Below are positions 24,585-37,030 of a stretch of DNA of 64,000 bases, piece by piece. Every line of letters starts with the position of its first letter. Within the stretch, counting starts at the first letter, position 1. A model generated the notes under the pieces. The model ran no database searches, was not told the DNA's origin, and saw only the letters and a list, made by a program, of their open reading frames with translations. The position numbers were made by a program, and so were the translations under genes. Location: positions 6,820,001 through 6,884,000 of the forward strand of contig JANTQA010000026.1 in NCBI GenBank assembly GCA_027625915.1. The letters are read 5' to 3'. This DNA is from Anaeramoeba flamelloides. Taxonomy: Eukaryota > Metamonada > Anaeramoebidae.

Positions 24585-25250
24585 ATTTAAGAAATGAAAC
24601 AGAAAATTTATTTAATTTTCTGTTTCATTTCCCAAATTAAAAAAAACCTAATAACGTCCGGCAAATGAAAAAAATCGAAAAATCTGGATATCTGAATTCT
24701 ATAAAAATAATAAAAAATTCATAATATCTCTGAGATATTATTAATAAAAAGAATTCATCATTTATATTATCATTTTTAAGTGATAATAAAATTTGTGATT
24801 CTTTTAAAAAATTTCTAAAAAAAAGTTTAGAAATTAGGGAAGTTCCGTCAAGTTTCGTGGAGTGCCTCAAGTACCTAGGTTTTTTTAATTTTACAAATAA
24901 AAAGAAAATTTCAAAAATTTTCGGTTTATTTTCTCAAAGTAAAAAAAACCTAAAGGGGGCTTTCTTGAGGTTTTCGGTTTTATCTGTTAAGTGTTCTAGG
25001 TTTTTTTGAGGTTTTCTATTTTATATGTTAAGTGTTCTAGGTTTTTTTACTTTAGAAATAAACCGAAAATTTATTAAAATTTTCTGTTTATTTCTAAAGT
25101 AAAAAAAACCTAACGAAAATCTATCGATTGTTCCAAATAAACAGAAAAATCAAGAAAAGCTAACGACATTTTTTTTAATTTTTGAAATGAAATGAAAATA
25201 AAATAAATTTTCGGTTTATTTCAAAAATTAAAAAAAAAACAACGGCACAC
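24585..25250. repeat. Palindrome island C
   Basis: Contains at least four class-ii palindromes: 24591-24632 (GAAATGAAACAGAAAATTTA and its complement, essentially perfect), about 24878-24952, 25039-25111 (AGGTTTTTTTACTTTAGAAA... with 33-bp arms and one mismatch), and about 25165-25235. Between them are modules resembling the 43-bp tandem unit of island A on the opposite strand (GAGGTTTTC..TTTTAT..GTTAAGTGTTCTAGG). Also present is TTCCGTCAAGTTTCGTGGAG-type spacer sequence. Confidence 0.75.
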
Positions 25251-27224
25251 AGGAGAAAGTAATTTTCTCTCTTCAAAAATAAATATAAAAAAATAAAAAT
25301 TTTGGTATTTTTTATTTTTTCTAATTTCAGTTAACAACACCAAAAATAATATTAACTCTTATGTGAATATAATAAATTATAAGGGAATTGTTGATCAATA
25401 ATTTAATAAAGAAAAAAAAAATACCAAAGAGAATAAACTGAAACAATTTTTGCTTAATGTGAAACCATAATTAAAAATCTATTAATTTGGAATTAAATGA
25501 ATAATTACTTGTTGAAATTTGAATTTAACAAGATTAAAAAAGTTTAGATACTCTGTTTATTAGTCATAAGAGATTTACTACAATAGATTTGTCTTGAAAA
25601 AAGAAATGCCTTGAAATACTACAATTTTTTGAAAAAATAAGAAAGTATCTATTTATTTTTTTTAGAATAATTTATTGGAATACCACATCTAAACTAAAAT
25701 TCAAAATTTTCCACACAGCTAAAACGTTCCAAACAATCACAATAATACAATTTCATTGAAATTGGAGATAATTTTGATTTTTGTAAAATATGAAAATCAT
25801 TTTTTCATCTTTTAGTTTTTGTTTTGATTTCATTATTTGAATTACGTAATTTGTTTAGTTGGATCAAAAATTTTTTGAGCAATTGATATTATGGTTAAAG
25901 TCAAGTTGTTCAAAATAGAAGAACTCAAATAAAATTAGTTGGTAGTATCTAACCATTTGATCGATCAATAATCCTAATAGAACTGCAACATATTTACTAA
26001 TGTATTTTTTTGTTTTGCTCTCTCCAAAATTTTTGACACACCCTTCATTTATTTGTATTGATAATTATTTATTTTTAGTTTTAGGAGTATTGTAATTTAT
26101 GAAGAAGTGTTAACATTTCAATTAGTGAATGGTTCTAATTTGGTAAATCTTCTTGAATTGATTAAATAAGTTTTTTTCTTCACAAATTGAATTTTGGTGT
26201 GTTAAAAATTTTGAATTGGGGTTTACAATTTGAAATTCTAAAGGATAAAAACGTTATTTAGTTGAGAATAAGACTTGTAAACAGGATTTAATTGTTTTTT
26301 TTGAAGTGAAATTTTCTTTCAAAAAATTCAATTCTTTAATAAATAGACATCTGGGATTTGGATTTCATTTTTATGAATGGGATTTACTTTTTTATATTAT
26401 TTATTAACAATTGGGTTTTAAAAATTACAAATATACATACTCGGAAAGAAAACGATTTATAATCTAAATGTTTGGTAGTAATTAGATTTTATTTTATTTT
26501 TTTTTTGATTGAAGAAAATAACAAAAAAGAGAAATTTAATTTCTCAACTCATTGGAAGAATATTTTTTTTTCTATTTTGGTTTTGGCATTATTTTTTTTT
26601 TTTGGTGGTGTGTGTTACACTTGGTACATAAAAAACGGAGTTATATTTTTTCAAAAAAAAAAATTAAAGAAAATTCAATTTATTTTTTCAAAAAAAATAT
26701 AATTCTTTCTTTATTTGTTCAAAACTAAGAAAAAAAAGCGGATTCAAAACCTCTTTTGACTGATCTTTAAATTATTTTGATTTAAATAACCTAAAAAATA
26801 ATAAAATTTTTGAAAATGTTTTTTACTTTTTTTCAATTTTTAACAAAAGATTCTCGAGATTTGTGTAACCAAAATAGTGAATCAAGAGTTAGGTTTTAAC
26901 AATATTCTAATCAAATATAAATGTGAATATTCACGAAAACAAATTCTTTCAAAAAAAACCATTATGCCCGTATTTGAAAACACATTTCGAATTAAAAATC
27001 GGGTTGGACTTTTTTTCCGTCTGACAACAGAAAATTCATAAAAGTTAAAACTATTTTGAATTTTTTTGAGATAGATAATCCATAAAATAATTTAAATCGG
27101 ATTAAAAGTTGAATTCCAATAGTCTTTGATCCTCAAATCCAGATAATCAGGATAATGGGTTTATGGTATACTTTTTATAATGTAAAATTTAAGATAAACA
27201 AAGTATTAATAATACTAGTATTTG
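25251..27224. other. Gene-free stretch, putative intron
   Basis: No exon is recognised on either strand. If the two ankyrin exons belong together, this is part of their intron. A short F/K-rich open frame at 26472-26702 (plus) has no domain and looks like chance. Confidence 0.45.
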
Positions 27225-27478
27225 AAATTTAAATGAGATAATTATTCGTCTGATTTTCGTTTTATTTATTCTGATAAATCTGACCTTCATTTCAGATTCA
27301 TGTTGCTGGCTCATCGAAAATGTATATATAAATAGAAAAAAAAAGGAAATAGCAAATAAATAAACAGAGACCATAAATTACAGCCTATTTCTTTGAAATT
27401 TTCTTTGTAAAAAGAAAAAGGGAAAATGAAGATGAAGTGAAAAGTTTTTCCCATTTATTGTTCAAAAACCAATATGAG
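27225..27478. repeat. Dispersed inverted-repeat family 'CCGGTA', copy 1
   Basis: Shares TAAATTACAGCCTA, CTTTGAAA, TTTTTGTAAAA and the GAAGTGAAAAGTTTTTCC end with 46088-46240, and shares weaker similarity with 33405-33650 and 44621-44777. The right part, GGAAAATGAAGATGAAGTG..., resembles the reverse complement of the left part in other copies (TTTTTACTTCATTTTCAATT), so the family looks like a MITE with imperfect inverted ends. This copy lacks the ACCGGTA tail. Confidence 0.55.
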
Positions 27479-27752
27479 GCTAAGAACCAAATATTTTGAT
27501 TTTTATTGACCAAAAAAGAACAGTGCATTAAGCTAGGTAGTGGTATTATTTGTTGAACGAAACTGGTTTGATAAAGGGATTATTTGAAAAAGTGATCAAA
27601 ATATAGTGTTGGTTTAATTGGGACTAAAAAACTTTTTTTCAGTTTTTGTTCTCAAAAAAAAAAAAGCATTAAATAAATTTCAAAATCTCAAAAAGGTAAA
27701 CGGGGAAATAGAAGATTTGAAAAAGGGAAAAAAAAAGAAAAGGGCTTGTTAC

Positions 27753-28778
27753 ATTCTCTAATCGAACATTTGCACCATAGTCTAGCAAAAGATTAACTAC
27801 CCCATCTTCAATTTCCTCATTAAAGCAGAGCAAATGCAAGGGCGTTTGGTTGTGGTGGTTGAAAGTATTAATGCCATATGATTTTTGCAACAGGTTCTCA
27901 ACAAGTTGGGCCTGAGGATTGTATTTTAAAGCGAGGTGTAAACAGTTCCAATTCTGTGAAGTTCGAGAATTGACATTGGCACCAAATTCGATCAGATATA
28001 CTATTGTGCCAAATTCTTTACAGTGTTGAATTAGCAGATGCAAGGGGGTAAAGCCCTTCTCTGATTGCAGACTTAGGTCTGCGCCTGCTTGGGTTAGCAA
28101 TTGGATGAATTCAATTCTCGGGTGGTAATGACAAATGAAATGTAAAGCCGTATACAAGTTGTCTTCCGTTTGTAAATTAAGGTTTGAATCATGGCTGATT
28201 AAAAGCTCAAGAATTTTCATGCATGGGGAATTCCGACAGCAATAATGGATCGGCAAGTAATTCTTTTTATTTTTCAGATTTGGGTTTGCCTTCTTTTCTA
28301 ATAACGCTTTGATGATTTCAAAATCGGGGTTGTGTCGGCAGATCAAATTTAGTATTGTATTCCCTTGGTTGTCACGTTCATTAATTTTTGTTTTCGAGTT
28401 TAGCAGTAATAAAATTGACTCCAGGTTTGGTTGGTATTGGCACAACAAATGGAGCGCAGTGCTTTTTTGTTTCGTTTTGCTGTTCACTTGCACTTTCTTT
28501 TTGATTAACATCATAATTAATACACTCGATCCAGAATATTTGCACAGGAAATGAAGTGAGTTCATCCCATGCGAATTTTGGTTGTTTGGATTCGCACCCT
28601 TGCTTAGTAAATATTTCAAGATCTCGGGGCGTTGGTTGTATTGGCAGACAAAATGCAGTGGCGACATCCCTTTATTAACCTTGAGATTCATTTTGCTTGG
28701 TTTGATCATCTGTTTGATTTGTCCTAAGGTTCCTGTCTTTAAAACACTTATGTCTTGTTGTGTGAGTGTTTTGGACAT
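27753..28778 (-). CDS. Ankyrin-repeat protein, main exon
   Basis: ATG at 28778-28776. A 36-residue leader is followed by nine ankyrin repeats of 33-35 residues filling the exon. The repeats carry an unusual common signature, LHxxCxYxPxxE in the first helix (LHFVCQYNQRPEIL, LHLLCQYQPNLESI, LNLICRHNPDFEII, LHFICHYHPRIEFI), so almost every repeat has a Cys where canonical repeats have Ala. Ankyrin solenoids bind partner proteins; the partner cannot be inferred. The exon is taken to end at donor AAT|GTAACA (27752) because the next codons leave the repeat pattern abruptly; unspliced, the frame would run to 27669 with a hydrophobic F-rich end. The likely continuation is the exon at 22832-22470, which starts in mid-repeat and adds a coiled coil, for a total of about 462 residues. 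Confidence 0.88.
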
Positions 28779-31700
28779 TATTTGTTCTTTATTTTTTCTT
28801 TTTTTTGTATTCTTGATGAATAAAAGGTTGACAATTCAAAAAAAAAAATCACACAAAAAAAGTTTTTTGGAACAAACATAAAAAATAAAAATTATTTACC
28901 TCAAAATCAATTGCTAACAGAAGGAGTTGTTGTACACAAATTGTAGAGTAATTTTTTAACCCCTCTTACATTATAAATTGACTAATCTTGAAATCTCTTT
29001 TTTATTAAATCTTGTAACACAATTATTCTTTCGAGTCCGTATTTAATTTTTTTACTGCTGTTCTTACCGTAAGTATTTTCTTTTACAAGCAGCAGAAATA
29101 ATTCAAAATATTCTCAAAATTTTTAAATCAACCATTTAAAAATATACTCCAGATCCATTAAAATTGAATGTTCGATCATTGGTTCAAATCGGATATATTG
29201 AAAAGAAGAAAAAAAAAGGAGAAAAAGTGATGAAATATATTTGTTAAAGAATTTTAGTATTATCTTTATTTTGTGTTTTGTGTGACCTGAAATCTACTCT
29301 TGTAAAAAGAAAAATTGTTCATTCGAATGACTTTCAAAAGGAAAGAAATAAAAATCACAAATTTTGGTTTTTGTGGGAATTTTGAATCTAAATCGATCTA
29401 ACAAGAAATTTATTGATCCAAAAACTTTTCGAAATTATTTGGACAAAATCAGGAAAATTTAAAGATAATTTGTATTCCTTTGGCTGATCATACTTTATAT
29501 ACAAATTTATTGTTAATATTTTTGACAACTGTATAATATTTCGAAAGGTATTTGAAAGTACAGAGCAATATATATATATATATATATTAAATTTTTTAGA
29601 ATTATTTGAACCATCAAACACTTATATGGTTTACTTTAAATTGTGGTATACTTGAGTTCAAGACTAATTTAAAAGTGATTTGATTTGATTTTATTTATTT
29701 TTTTTGGTAGGAGTAAGTATATTTTTCTATTTTTTAATGCCTGAGTAAAGATATTTAAGAATTATTAAAGTATTTTTTTTTCACCAAATACTTTAATTTT
29801 CAAATGGAAGAGTGAAATGTATGACATTTGAAGATACTCTGATATAAAAATTAATCAATACCGAATAAAATGGATAAAAAATGGATAAAGAATTATTAAA
29901 AAAATAAATAAAAAATTAAATCTAGATATAAAGGGGAAACATTAGATCCCATTACCTCTTTTTTACTCCATTTTATTGATAATTCTATATTGAAAAAAAA
30001 TAATTAAAAATTTAAGGGGAATCAATTGCTTGATATACTAGTTCAAATTTATTTTCAAAATGAATTTTATTTCTAATTTAGATTTTATTGATTTAATTTT
30101 ACCTAGGTTCAAGGAAATATCTAATCATATTATTTATACTATTTTATTTTTCAAAATTCCATCTTTTAAGTGTTTTTTCAAGTATAAAAGAAATAATAAA
30201 AACCCTTATAAGAATTGGAAAACTTGTATATAATTAAATCTTTAACCAACTTAACTGAACTAGAATTATCCAAACCAAACAAATTAAATATGTGTGAAAC
30301 AAAATAAAGGGATTTCAAACTAAATAAATAAAACTTTATTTAAAATTTCAGTACAATCCACCTAGTTGGTAATTATGATGTGTTGATTTTGTCATTCCAG
30401 ATTTAAGAAACTTGTAAAAAAAAAAAAAAATAAATAAATAAAAATAAAAAATTACAACAAAAATAATATTTTGAAAACAAATTCTTATTCTTATAACTCA
30501 GTCTTTAAAGGTAAAATATCTCTAAAATTTTAATTATAACCTAAAAAAATAATAATATTCCATTGGATCTATTCTTTTTCAAGTATTTAGAGTTCTTATT
30601 ATAACAAATTATGTGGGAAATCAAAACAAATTCGACATAAAAGGAAATAACCACCTACCTATTCAAAATTTTGTGTTCTAAAAAAAAATAATCTTTCAAA
30701 TTAAGTTTTTATCTTTTTATTTATTTTAATTATCTCAGATATATTTCTTACTTTTCAATCTCTTGTTCAAATTTTTGTTATTTTATAAATTTTTTTCATT
30801 TCTAATTTTAAAGAAAGATTATCCATAGATTTTTAATTTCATAGACATTCTATTACTACAATAAAAAAATCTTATCTAAATTTCAATTTTCAGTGGAACA
30901 TGGCTTAATTTTGTTGAAACAGTTCTTTACAATTATTAAAATAAAAATAATATTTTAACGATAATTTTATCAGAAATAGGGATTTATTGTACCTAATTAT
31001 TTTCTTTTAAACTTTTTATTTCCTGGGAATTGTAAAAAAAAAATAATGATTATGAATGCCACTTTTATTTTTTAATCAATAATATCTATTTCTCTGAGTC
31101 AAACTATTTATGGTTGTGGTTGTTTGTTAATTTCGACAATTCATTACTTGTACTTTAATCTTTGAAAAGTTATTCTATTAAAGATTATTCTTTATTCTGA
31201 CATAATAACACAATGAAAAAAAAAATTATTAGTCAAATGATTTGTTACAATTCGATTTTTTTTTTGCACAGCAATAAATAAGAATTGAATTCAAGTCGAT
31301 TATTCGTATATTTTCATTAAAATATTGAAGATAAAGAAACAACTTATTGTTCGAAAATCTCTTTGATTTAGTACTTTTTTTTCATTCTTGTTTTTAACAT
31401 ATTTATTTTGAAAAGGTAATCTTTTTTGTTGGATCTTGTTAAAGAAATGATTTATCTAAAATATAGACCTTCCGTAGTCTATTTTATTGATTTACACTTC
31501 TATTAATTTCAAAGATCCATCTAAACACGTTTTCCGATTCAATACATTATTTAAAAAAACCAAAAATTTTTAGAAAAAAAAAAAATTCCAAAAATTGATT
31601 ATTTTAAGATATGTCTCTGATTTACCTATATTCTTTTCACAAATAAAACTGTGAAAATGATATTTTCGTTTCAATATCCAATGACACTCGAAAATATTTC

Positions 31701-32628
31701 CAGTAAAGTTCTCACAATTAAAATTGTTAAAAATTGGAAAATCTTTATACTTTCTTAAATTAATTTCTAAAGAGATAGGTTTTGGTACTCGTTATTTTTA
31801 AAGTTTTAAAAGTTAATTTTTTTTTTAATTGGTAATCATTTTATCAAATTTTTTTAGAAATAAAGAAAATCATGTTTCATTATTTAAAAATATATATATA
31901 TAAAATATAATTTCTATATAATTGGTGTATTTAAAAATTAGTGATATTAAAAAAAAAAATTTCAAAAGTCTCTTTAAAATTGTTGAAAAACTTGAATAGA
32001 AAAATTTTCAGAACTTTATTTAAATTTTTTTTTTTCACAGTTTTTTTCCAAAAATATTTGATCAAAAAACTATCAACTCGTTATGTTAATTTCATTCTCT
32101 TTTAAAGTTTCTTCAAATAAAATTTACCTAAAGTACAATTTACTCGCTTTTTTATTTACCAATTCAATTTTGTGTTCTAAAAACATCTAAAAATCGTTGA
32201 TTGGAATTTATTAAAAATTTGTTGTTTATTTGATAGATCATTTTAGAATTGCCAAATATAATCTTCATTTATCTTTTCAAATTTTATTATTTGTGGTTTT
32301 CTTTTCGTTTTTTAATAATTGTGTTTGTGTACTTGATTTTAATCTTTTATATTTTAGCATATAAAGTACATTCCGGTCGAGTTATTATTTTCAAATCAAA
32401 AGAATTGAAAATATTTCAAAAGGACAGCAACTTGCCCAACATAACACCAAAGAAAAATTTTCAAAAAAGAGTTTTTTTTTTGATTCAAAGTTTATTTGTT
32501 TATTTTTAAAAAGTAAGTTTCCTGTTTCTTTTAAATGTGATCGTAGAGAAAAAAAATAAAAGTTTTTTGGAAAATTTGATATTTTCAAATTTGTTTTTCA
32601 AGGCAAGTGTTCTTCAAAGAAGCTCAAC
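28779..32628. other. Gene-free AT-rich stretch
   Basis: Upstream of the ankyrin gene and downstream of eL29. Holds a (TA)n run at about 29568-29587 and many A/T runs. No domain-bearing frame, tRNA or shared repeat was found. Confidence 0.5.
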
Positions 32629-32841
32629 TTAATTTTTAACAACTTCCATTTCTTTTTCTTGATTTTTTTTCTTTTCCATTTTTGCTTTCAGTGTACCTTT
32701 TCGAACAAATTTTAAATTCTTAGCATATGGAAGATACATTCCTTTTTTGGTTCTGTGCTTTTGTCTTTTTGGTTTTTTGATCCCGTTTCTGTGGTGTTTT
32801 CGATTTTGGTTGTGGTTTGAGTGGTTTCTTCTTTTGGTCAT
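32629..32841 (-). CDS. 60S ribosomal protein eL29 (L29e)
   Basis: A single-exon 70-residue basic protein. The N-terminus MTKRRNHSNHNQNRKHHRNG followed by IKKPKRQ matches the eL29 signature (animal [20 protein letters not shown] then IKKPRSQ), and it is followed by KGMYLPYAKNLKFVRKGTLK, equivalent to the [20 protein letters not shown] region. eL29 is a small structural protein of the large ribosomal subunit. The length is close to the short fungal form (about 60 residues) rather than the extended animal one. TAG immediately precedes the ATG, so a 5'-leader intron ending at the start codon is possible. The ATG is the natural start because the conserved motif begins there. Confidence 0.9.
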   Translation of the reverse strand: MTKRRNHSNHNQNRKHHRNGIKKPKRQKHRTKKGMYLPYAKNLKFVRKGTLKAKMEKKKNQEKEMEVVKN

Positions 32842-33404
32842 CTATGTTTTGTTTTTTTTTCTAAAAAAATATTGTGTGAAATTGAAAAAAGAATTAAAAA
32901 GCAAATTTTGGAGTAAAAAAAAAAAATTTCGTGATTGAAAGGTTTGAAATTAACGATCAATTAGAATTGGAAATTCTTTCACAAAAAAACTGAAGTGAAA
33001 CAGAAATAATGTTTCACTTTTTTTAACACTTTGTTGTTTGAAATTTTGTTTTTTGTTTTTTATCTTTTTTGTTTTGTTGATCCTTTTTGTTTTTTGGTTG
33101 AAGGATCTTTGAAATAATTTTGATGTTAAATTTAATGAGGTGTGAAAAAAAAAGTGTGTGTTTGTTTTGTTGCATGAAAGAATGGTTTAAAAAAAGAAGA
33201 ATTTTACTTTGGAGAATCTGTAAAAAATGAAATCTTTAAAAATAAATTTCTAATTGTTTTTATATCTAGAAGGGGTTGTTCAAATTTATTTTTAATCAAA
33301 ATAAAAACCCATTGTATTAAAGTCAAATTTAACAAAAGGAAATTTCAAAATCTTTGGAAATAAAAGTTTTTTGATCAATTGTGTTAAATTGAAGTGTTTG
33401 AAAT
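32842..33404. other. eL29 upstream region
   Basis: Contains the promoter and leader of the minus-strand eL29 gene. T- and A-rich; CTGAAGTGAAACAGAAATAATGTTTCACTTTTTTT near 32990-33021 includes the short stem GTGAAACA/TGTTTCAC. No other feature is supportable. Confidence 0.4.
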
Positions 33405-33650
33405 TTAAATGTGATAAAATTTCATCTGTTTAGCTTTTTTTCAAACATCAAAAATAATTTTTCATTTCAGATTCAAAGTTGTCAAAGAGACACAAAATAT
33501 ATAAAGACAAACAAATGAAAGGAGACCAGATCAAATCACAAATTTTACTTTTGTTTAAAAAATTTCTTAACAAAAATTGAAAAAAGAAAAAGTGAAAATT
33601 TACTCGCATTTATTCTTTAAAATACCAATAATAGTAATATTTCAAAAAAA
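33405..33650. repeat. Dispersed inverted-repeat family 'CCGGTA', copy 2 (diverged)
   Basis: TTTCATTTCAGATTCA...GTTG near 33461-33480 and the later AAAAAGTGAAAATTTACTC...CATTTATTCTTTAAAATACC run follow the layout of 27225-27478 and 46088-46240. It is the most diverged member and the assignment is tentative. Confidence 0.4.
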
Positions 33651-35159
33651 TTTTCTTCAACTTTTAGAGATAAAGATCGATATAGAGTAAACATTAATTG
33701 TTTCAGTAAGACAAATAGTTTAAATATTCAAAATTGATGAATTTTAGTCTTTGATAAATGTATAAATCAAAAAAAAAATACCCAAATCTTCAAAAATTTA
33801 TCAAAGCTTAAGACTGGAAATTTAAAAAAAAAATTTTATGTTGTTTATTATTAGAATAAATAATAAATTTCTAAGAAAACATCTTTTGTGATAATTATTA
33901 AGTTTATTAATTATTTCCAAACTAATATTTTTATTTTCTTATTTTTTCCTTTTTTATAATTTTAGCAAAGTTTTATGTTTAAATTATGTGACTTCCATGG
34001 CAAATTTTGTTGATAAAAGTGTTAATGTTAATTTAATGTAAATTAAAAATTATAAAACACCTTCTCAAATTAAATGATATCCAGATCTATTAAATTGGTA
34101 TAATAATTTGAATTTTAAATTTATATACATCATTTTAAATATCTAAGGAATTTTTGAAATTTTTTTCAAGTTTTTCATTTTTGCAGAATTTAATATTTTT
34201 TGAAAAGTTTTCTTTTGTTATAAAGTATGAGGTATCAAAATAATATTGTTGTGTAAAGACTGGATTCTGAAAGAAAATACCCTTTTTAAAAAATAATTTA
34301 CACAGATTATTGAAACATAAAACTTTTCAAACAGTTTTAATTCTAACAGAACCTTAAGTAAAAAAAAAAACTTTCCTGACTTTAATAAAATTACTTTATC
34401 AGGAAGAAATTTTACTTTCCTGCCAGTTTCTCAATTATTTTAAAGATTTGAGGTTTTTTTGATTTCTAAATTTTAACAAAAAGATTAAAAGTGAGAGGTT
34501 CAGAATAAGTAAAGAAACTTTTCATAATGTAACAATTAATGATTTCTGGTTAATTTCATTATTTATCTGTAAAAACTGAAGATAATTTCTCTAATTTTTA
34601 CAAATATTTTCAATTAATCAAAAAAATTACTTTCTTTACCTTTTAAAACTTTTTAAGGTTTTTGATTTTGATGTCATTTTATTTAAAGTTTTTCAAGTAT
34701 ATTTAAATAAGAATGAATATAAAAAAACCTTAATACTATAAAATATTGAACATTTCTTGGTTCATAATTACTTACAAAATTTTGAAATTTATCTAATTAC
34801 ATAAACAAGTATTCTCATATTTACGATAAAAACATATTTTACATAAAATGTCTTGATTTATGAAAAATAAATTGTAATTTTGAAATTATTAAAGATATCG
34901 ATAATGTTCTTTGGGACTACCTATTCTCTGAAAAAAAAAAAAAAAATGGAAAATTTAAGGTTAAATAATTAATCCAAATAGTGAAAAAACAAAAACAAAG
35001 AATAATATCTTTGTAATTATTTAGAAGAAAATATCTTCATAATTTATCTTGTCATTAGTTAAAGATAAATAAAATTATGATTCTTTATTGAATTTTCTAA
35101 GCAAAAATTTTGAAATTGGAGTAGTTTTATCAAGTTTTTGTCAAGTACATTTTAGTTAC
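33651..35159. other. Gene-free AT-rich stretch
   Basis: No coding, RNA or repeat structure was seen apart from A/T runs. Confidence 0.5.
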
Positions 35160-35545
35160 ATAAAGTGCCTTCACGTACCTTCAAGTGTATATTTTTTTTT
35201 AATTTTTGAAATAAAAAGAAAATTTCATAAATTTTTTTTTACGAGAATTTAAGAAAAAAAAACATAACAACACTTTTCCAGAATTCAAAAGAATAGAGTA
35301 AAATCGAAGATTTAACTTATTTCTTTTAAATTCTGAAAATCCTAACTGAAGTGTTAGTCTAGTTCCATAGAGTGCCAGCAAGTACCTAGGTTTTCCAGAA
35401 TTCAAGGAAAAATAGTAAAATCAAAGATTTAATTCATTTTTTTTCATTAACATAAAAAACCTAAAGGTAATTTTTAAAAATCTAAAAGAATGGAGGAAAA
35501 AATCAACATTTTACTGAATTCTTTTAAATTTAAAAAAATTAAATA
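35160..35545. repeat. Palindrome island D
   Basis: A degenerate class-ii unit (about 35180-35270), then three class-i units at about 35275-35343 (TTTTCCAGAATTCAAAAG / TTTTAAATTCTGAAAA), 35389-35462 (AGGTTTTCCAGAATTCAAG ... AAAAAACCT) and 35470-35545. Spacers contain GTTCCATAGAGTGCCAGC-like sequence related to that in islands C and E. Arms are more worn than in island E, so this island is probably older. Confidence 0.7.
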
Positions 35546-36589
35546 CTGGAAGAGGAAATTTATTTACTCCTTTCATAATAAAAAAATTGAGAAATATATT
35601 AAAACTAGTAATTATATTTTAAATAATTCGATGAAAATTAATTGAGATAAATATTTATACATTTTATTCATATTAAACGTTTTCTTGTAGATTTTGAGTA
35701 AAAAATTAAAAAAAAAAAAAGATATTAAATCAATTTTTGAATAATACAAAAGAACATAAAAACAATATAGTACATTACTTATTTTTATTTATTTTATTTT
35801 TCATTTAAGGAAGAGATGTATCAAACGCGAATGAAAAATAAATTATAGATATTTTTACTTAAAGAATTCAAATACTAGTATACTTTGAACTTTTCATTTA
35901 ATTTTTAACATTTAAAATCTGCAATATTTATAAAAATTGGGGAAAAAAGCTTCTAAAGAGAATAATAAACATAAAAAAATCTCTTTAATAAATTTATCAG
36001 AAAAATCAAAAAAAAAAATTACATTTAAAATTTCTACAAATAAGTAAATATCATTTTACAACTATCACAAAACACTTCAAATACTTTAATTAGAAAAGGA
36101 TTATCTTTTTTAACATTTGATCTATTTTTTCAAAATTTCAAATTACAAAAAAATTTAAAATTATTTCTAAAAAATCCTTTCTTCACATTTACTAAAAAAA
36201 TTCTATTACCTATACAGGAAATGTAAAAAAAAAATACACTTTATTAAAGAAAACTACTAAGTTTTTAAATTACAAAGTGTAAAAAAACTTATTCATAAAA
36301 AAATGATTAAAATACCTATTTTATATAAAAAAAATATCATTTATTTACATAAAGAACAATTTAAAACAATTTTTTCATTTTTTATTGAACAAAAAAATTA
36401 GTTCTAATTACGAAAAGTCATAAGAAAATATCGAATTCTTTAAAAAAAACATAACTCATTTCTTTAAAAGTGATCAAGTAGTTTGTTTATCTTGTTTAAC
36501 GAGATCTTAGGTTCAAAATAAGTTATATACAGTGATCAAAAAAAGTTTTCTAGGGTATAAAACCCTTGGTATGAAAGTATAAAACTTAG

Positions 36590-37030
36590 TTTTTTTTTTC
36601 TTCTTGTTCGAATGTAACCTTTTAAGTTATAATCTAATAGTACAAATACAGTCAAAATCAATTTTGAAGGTAAAAATTCGAAAATTTTCAAGTAAATTTA
36701 AATTAGGGATTGAAGTATGTTTTAAAAATTTAATGAATAAAATAAATCAAATTTGTGGTAATTTTTTATTTTTCGAATATAAAAATATTTTCTCTCAAAT
36801 TTACTCAATTTTTTTTTTAAAAAGTTTTTGATATATAATCTTTTAAATCCTAAATTTTTTGAGTAAATTGAAATTAGGTATAGAAATTTGTTTTAGATTT
36901 AAGATGTATACATTTTCTGAAATTTGAGGTAATTTTTTATTTTTCCTAATATAAAAATATTTTCTCTTAAATTTACACAATTTTTTTTTTAAAAAGTACT
37001 TGAGATATAATCTTTTTCTTGTGAAATTTC
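36590..37030 (+). repeat. Tandem duplication of a ~170-bp unit
   Basis: Unit 1 (about 36670-36843) and unit 2 (about 36844-37020) share AGTAAATT.AAATTAGG, TTTGTTTTA, AATTTG.GGTAATTTTTTA, ATATAAAAATATTTTCTCT and the ends TTTTTTTTTAAAAAGT and GATATATAATCTTT. A more distant relative lies at 3121-3310. No reading frame is conserved between the units. Confidence 0.7.

Noticed and set aside
24637-24870. 77-residue minus-strand frame in the ankyrin gap
   Set aside because: Overlaps palindrome island C and has no ankyrin or other domain.
32747-32938. Hydrophobic plus-strand frame opposite eL29
   Set aside because: Shadow of the lysine/arginine-rich eL29 codons.
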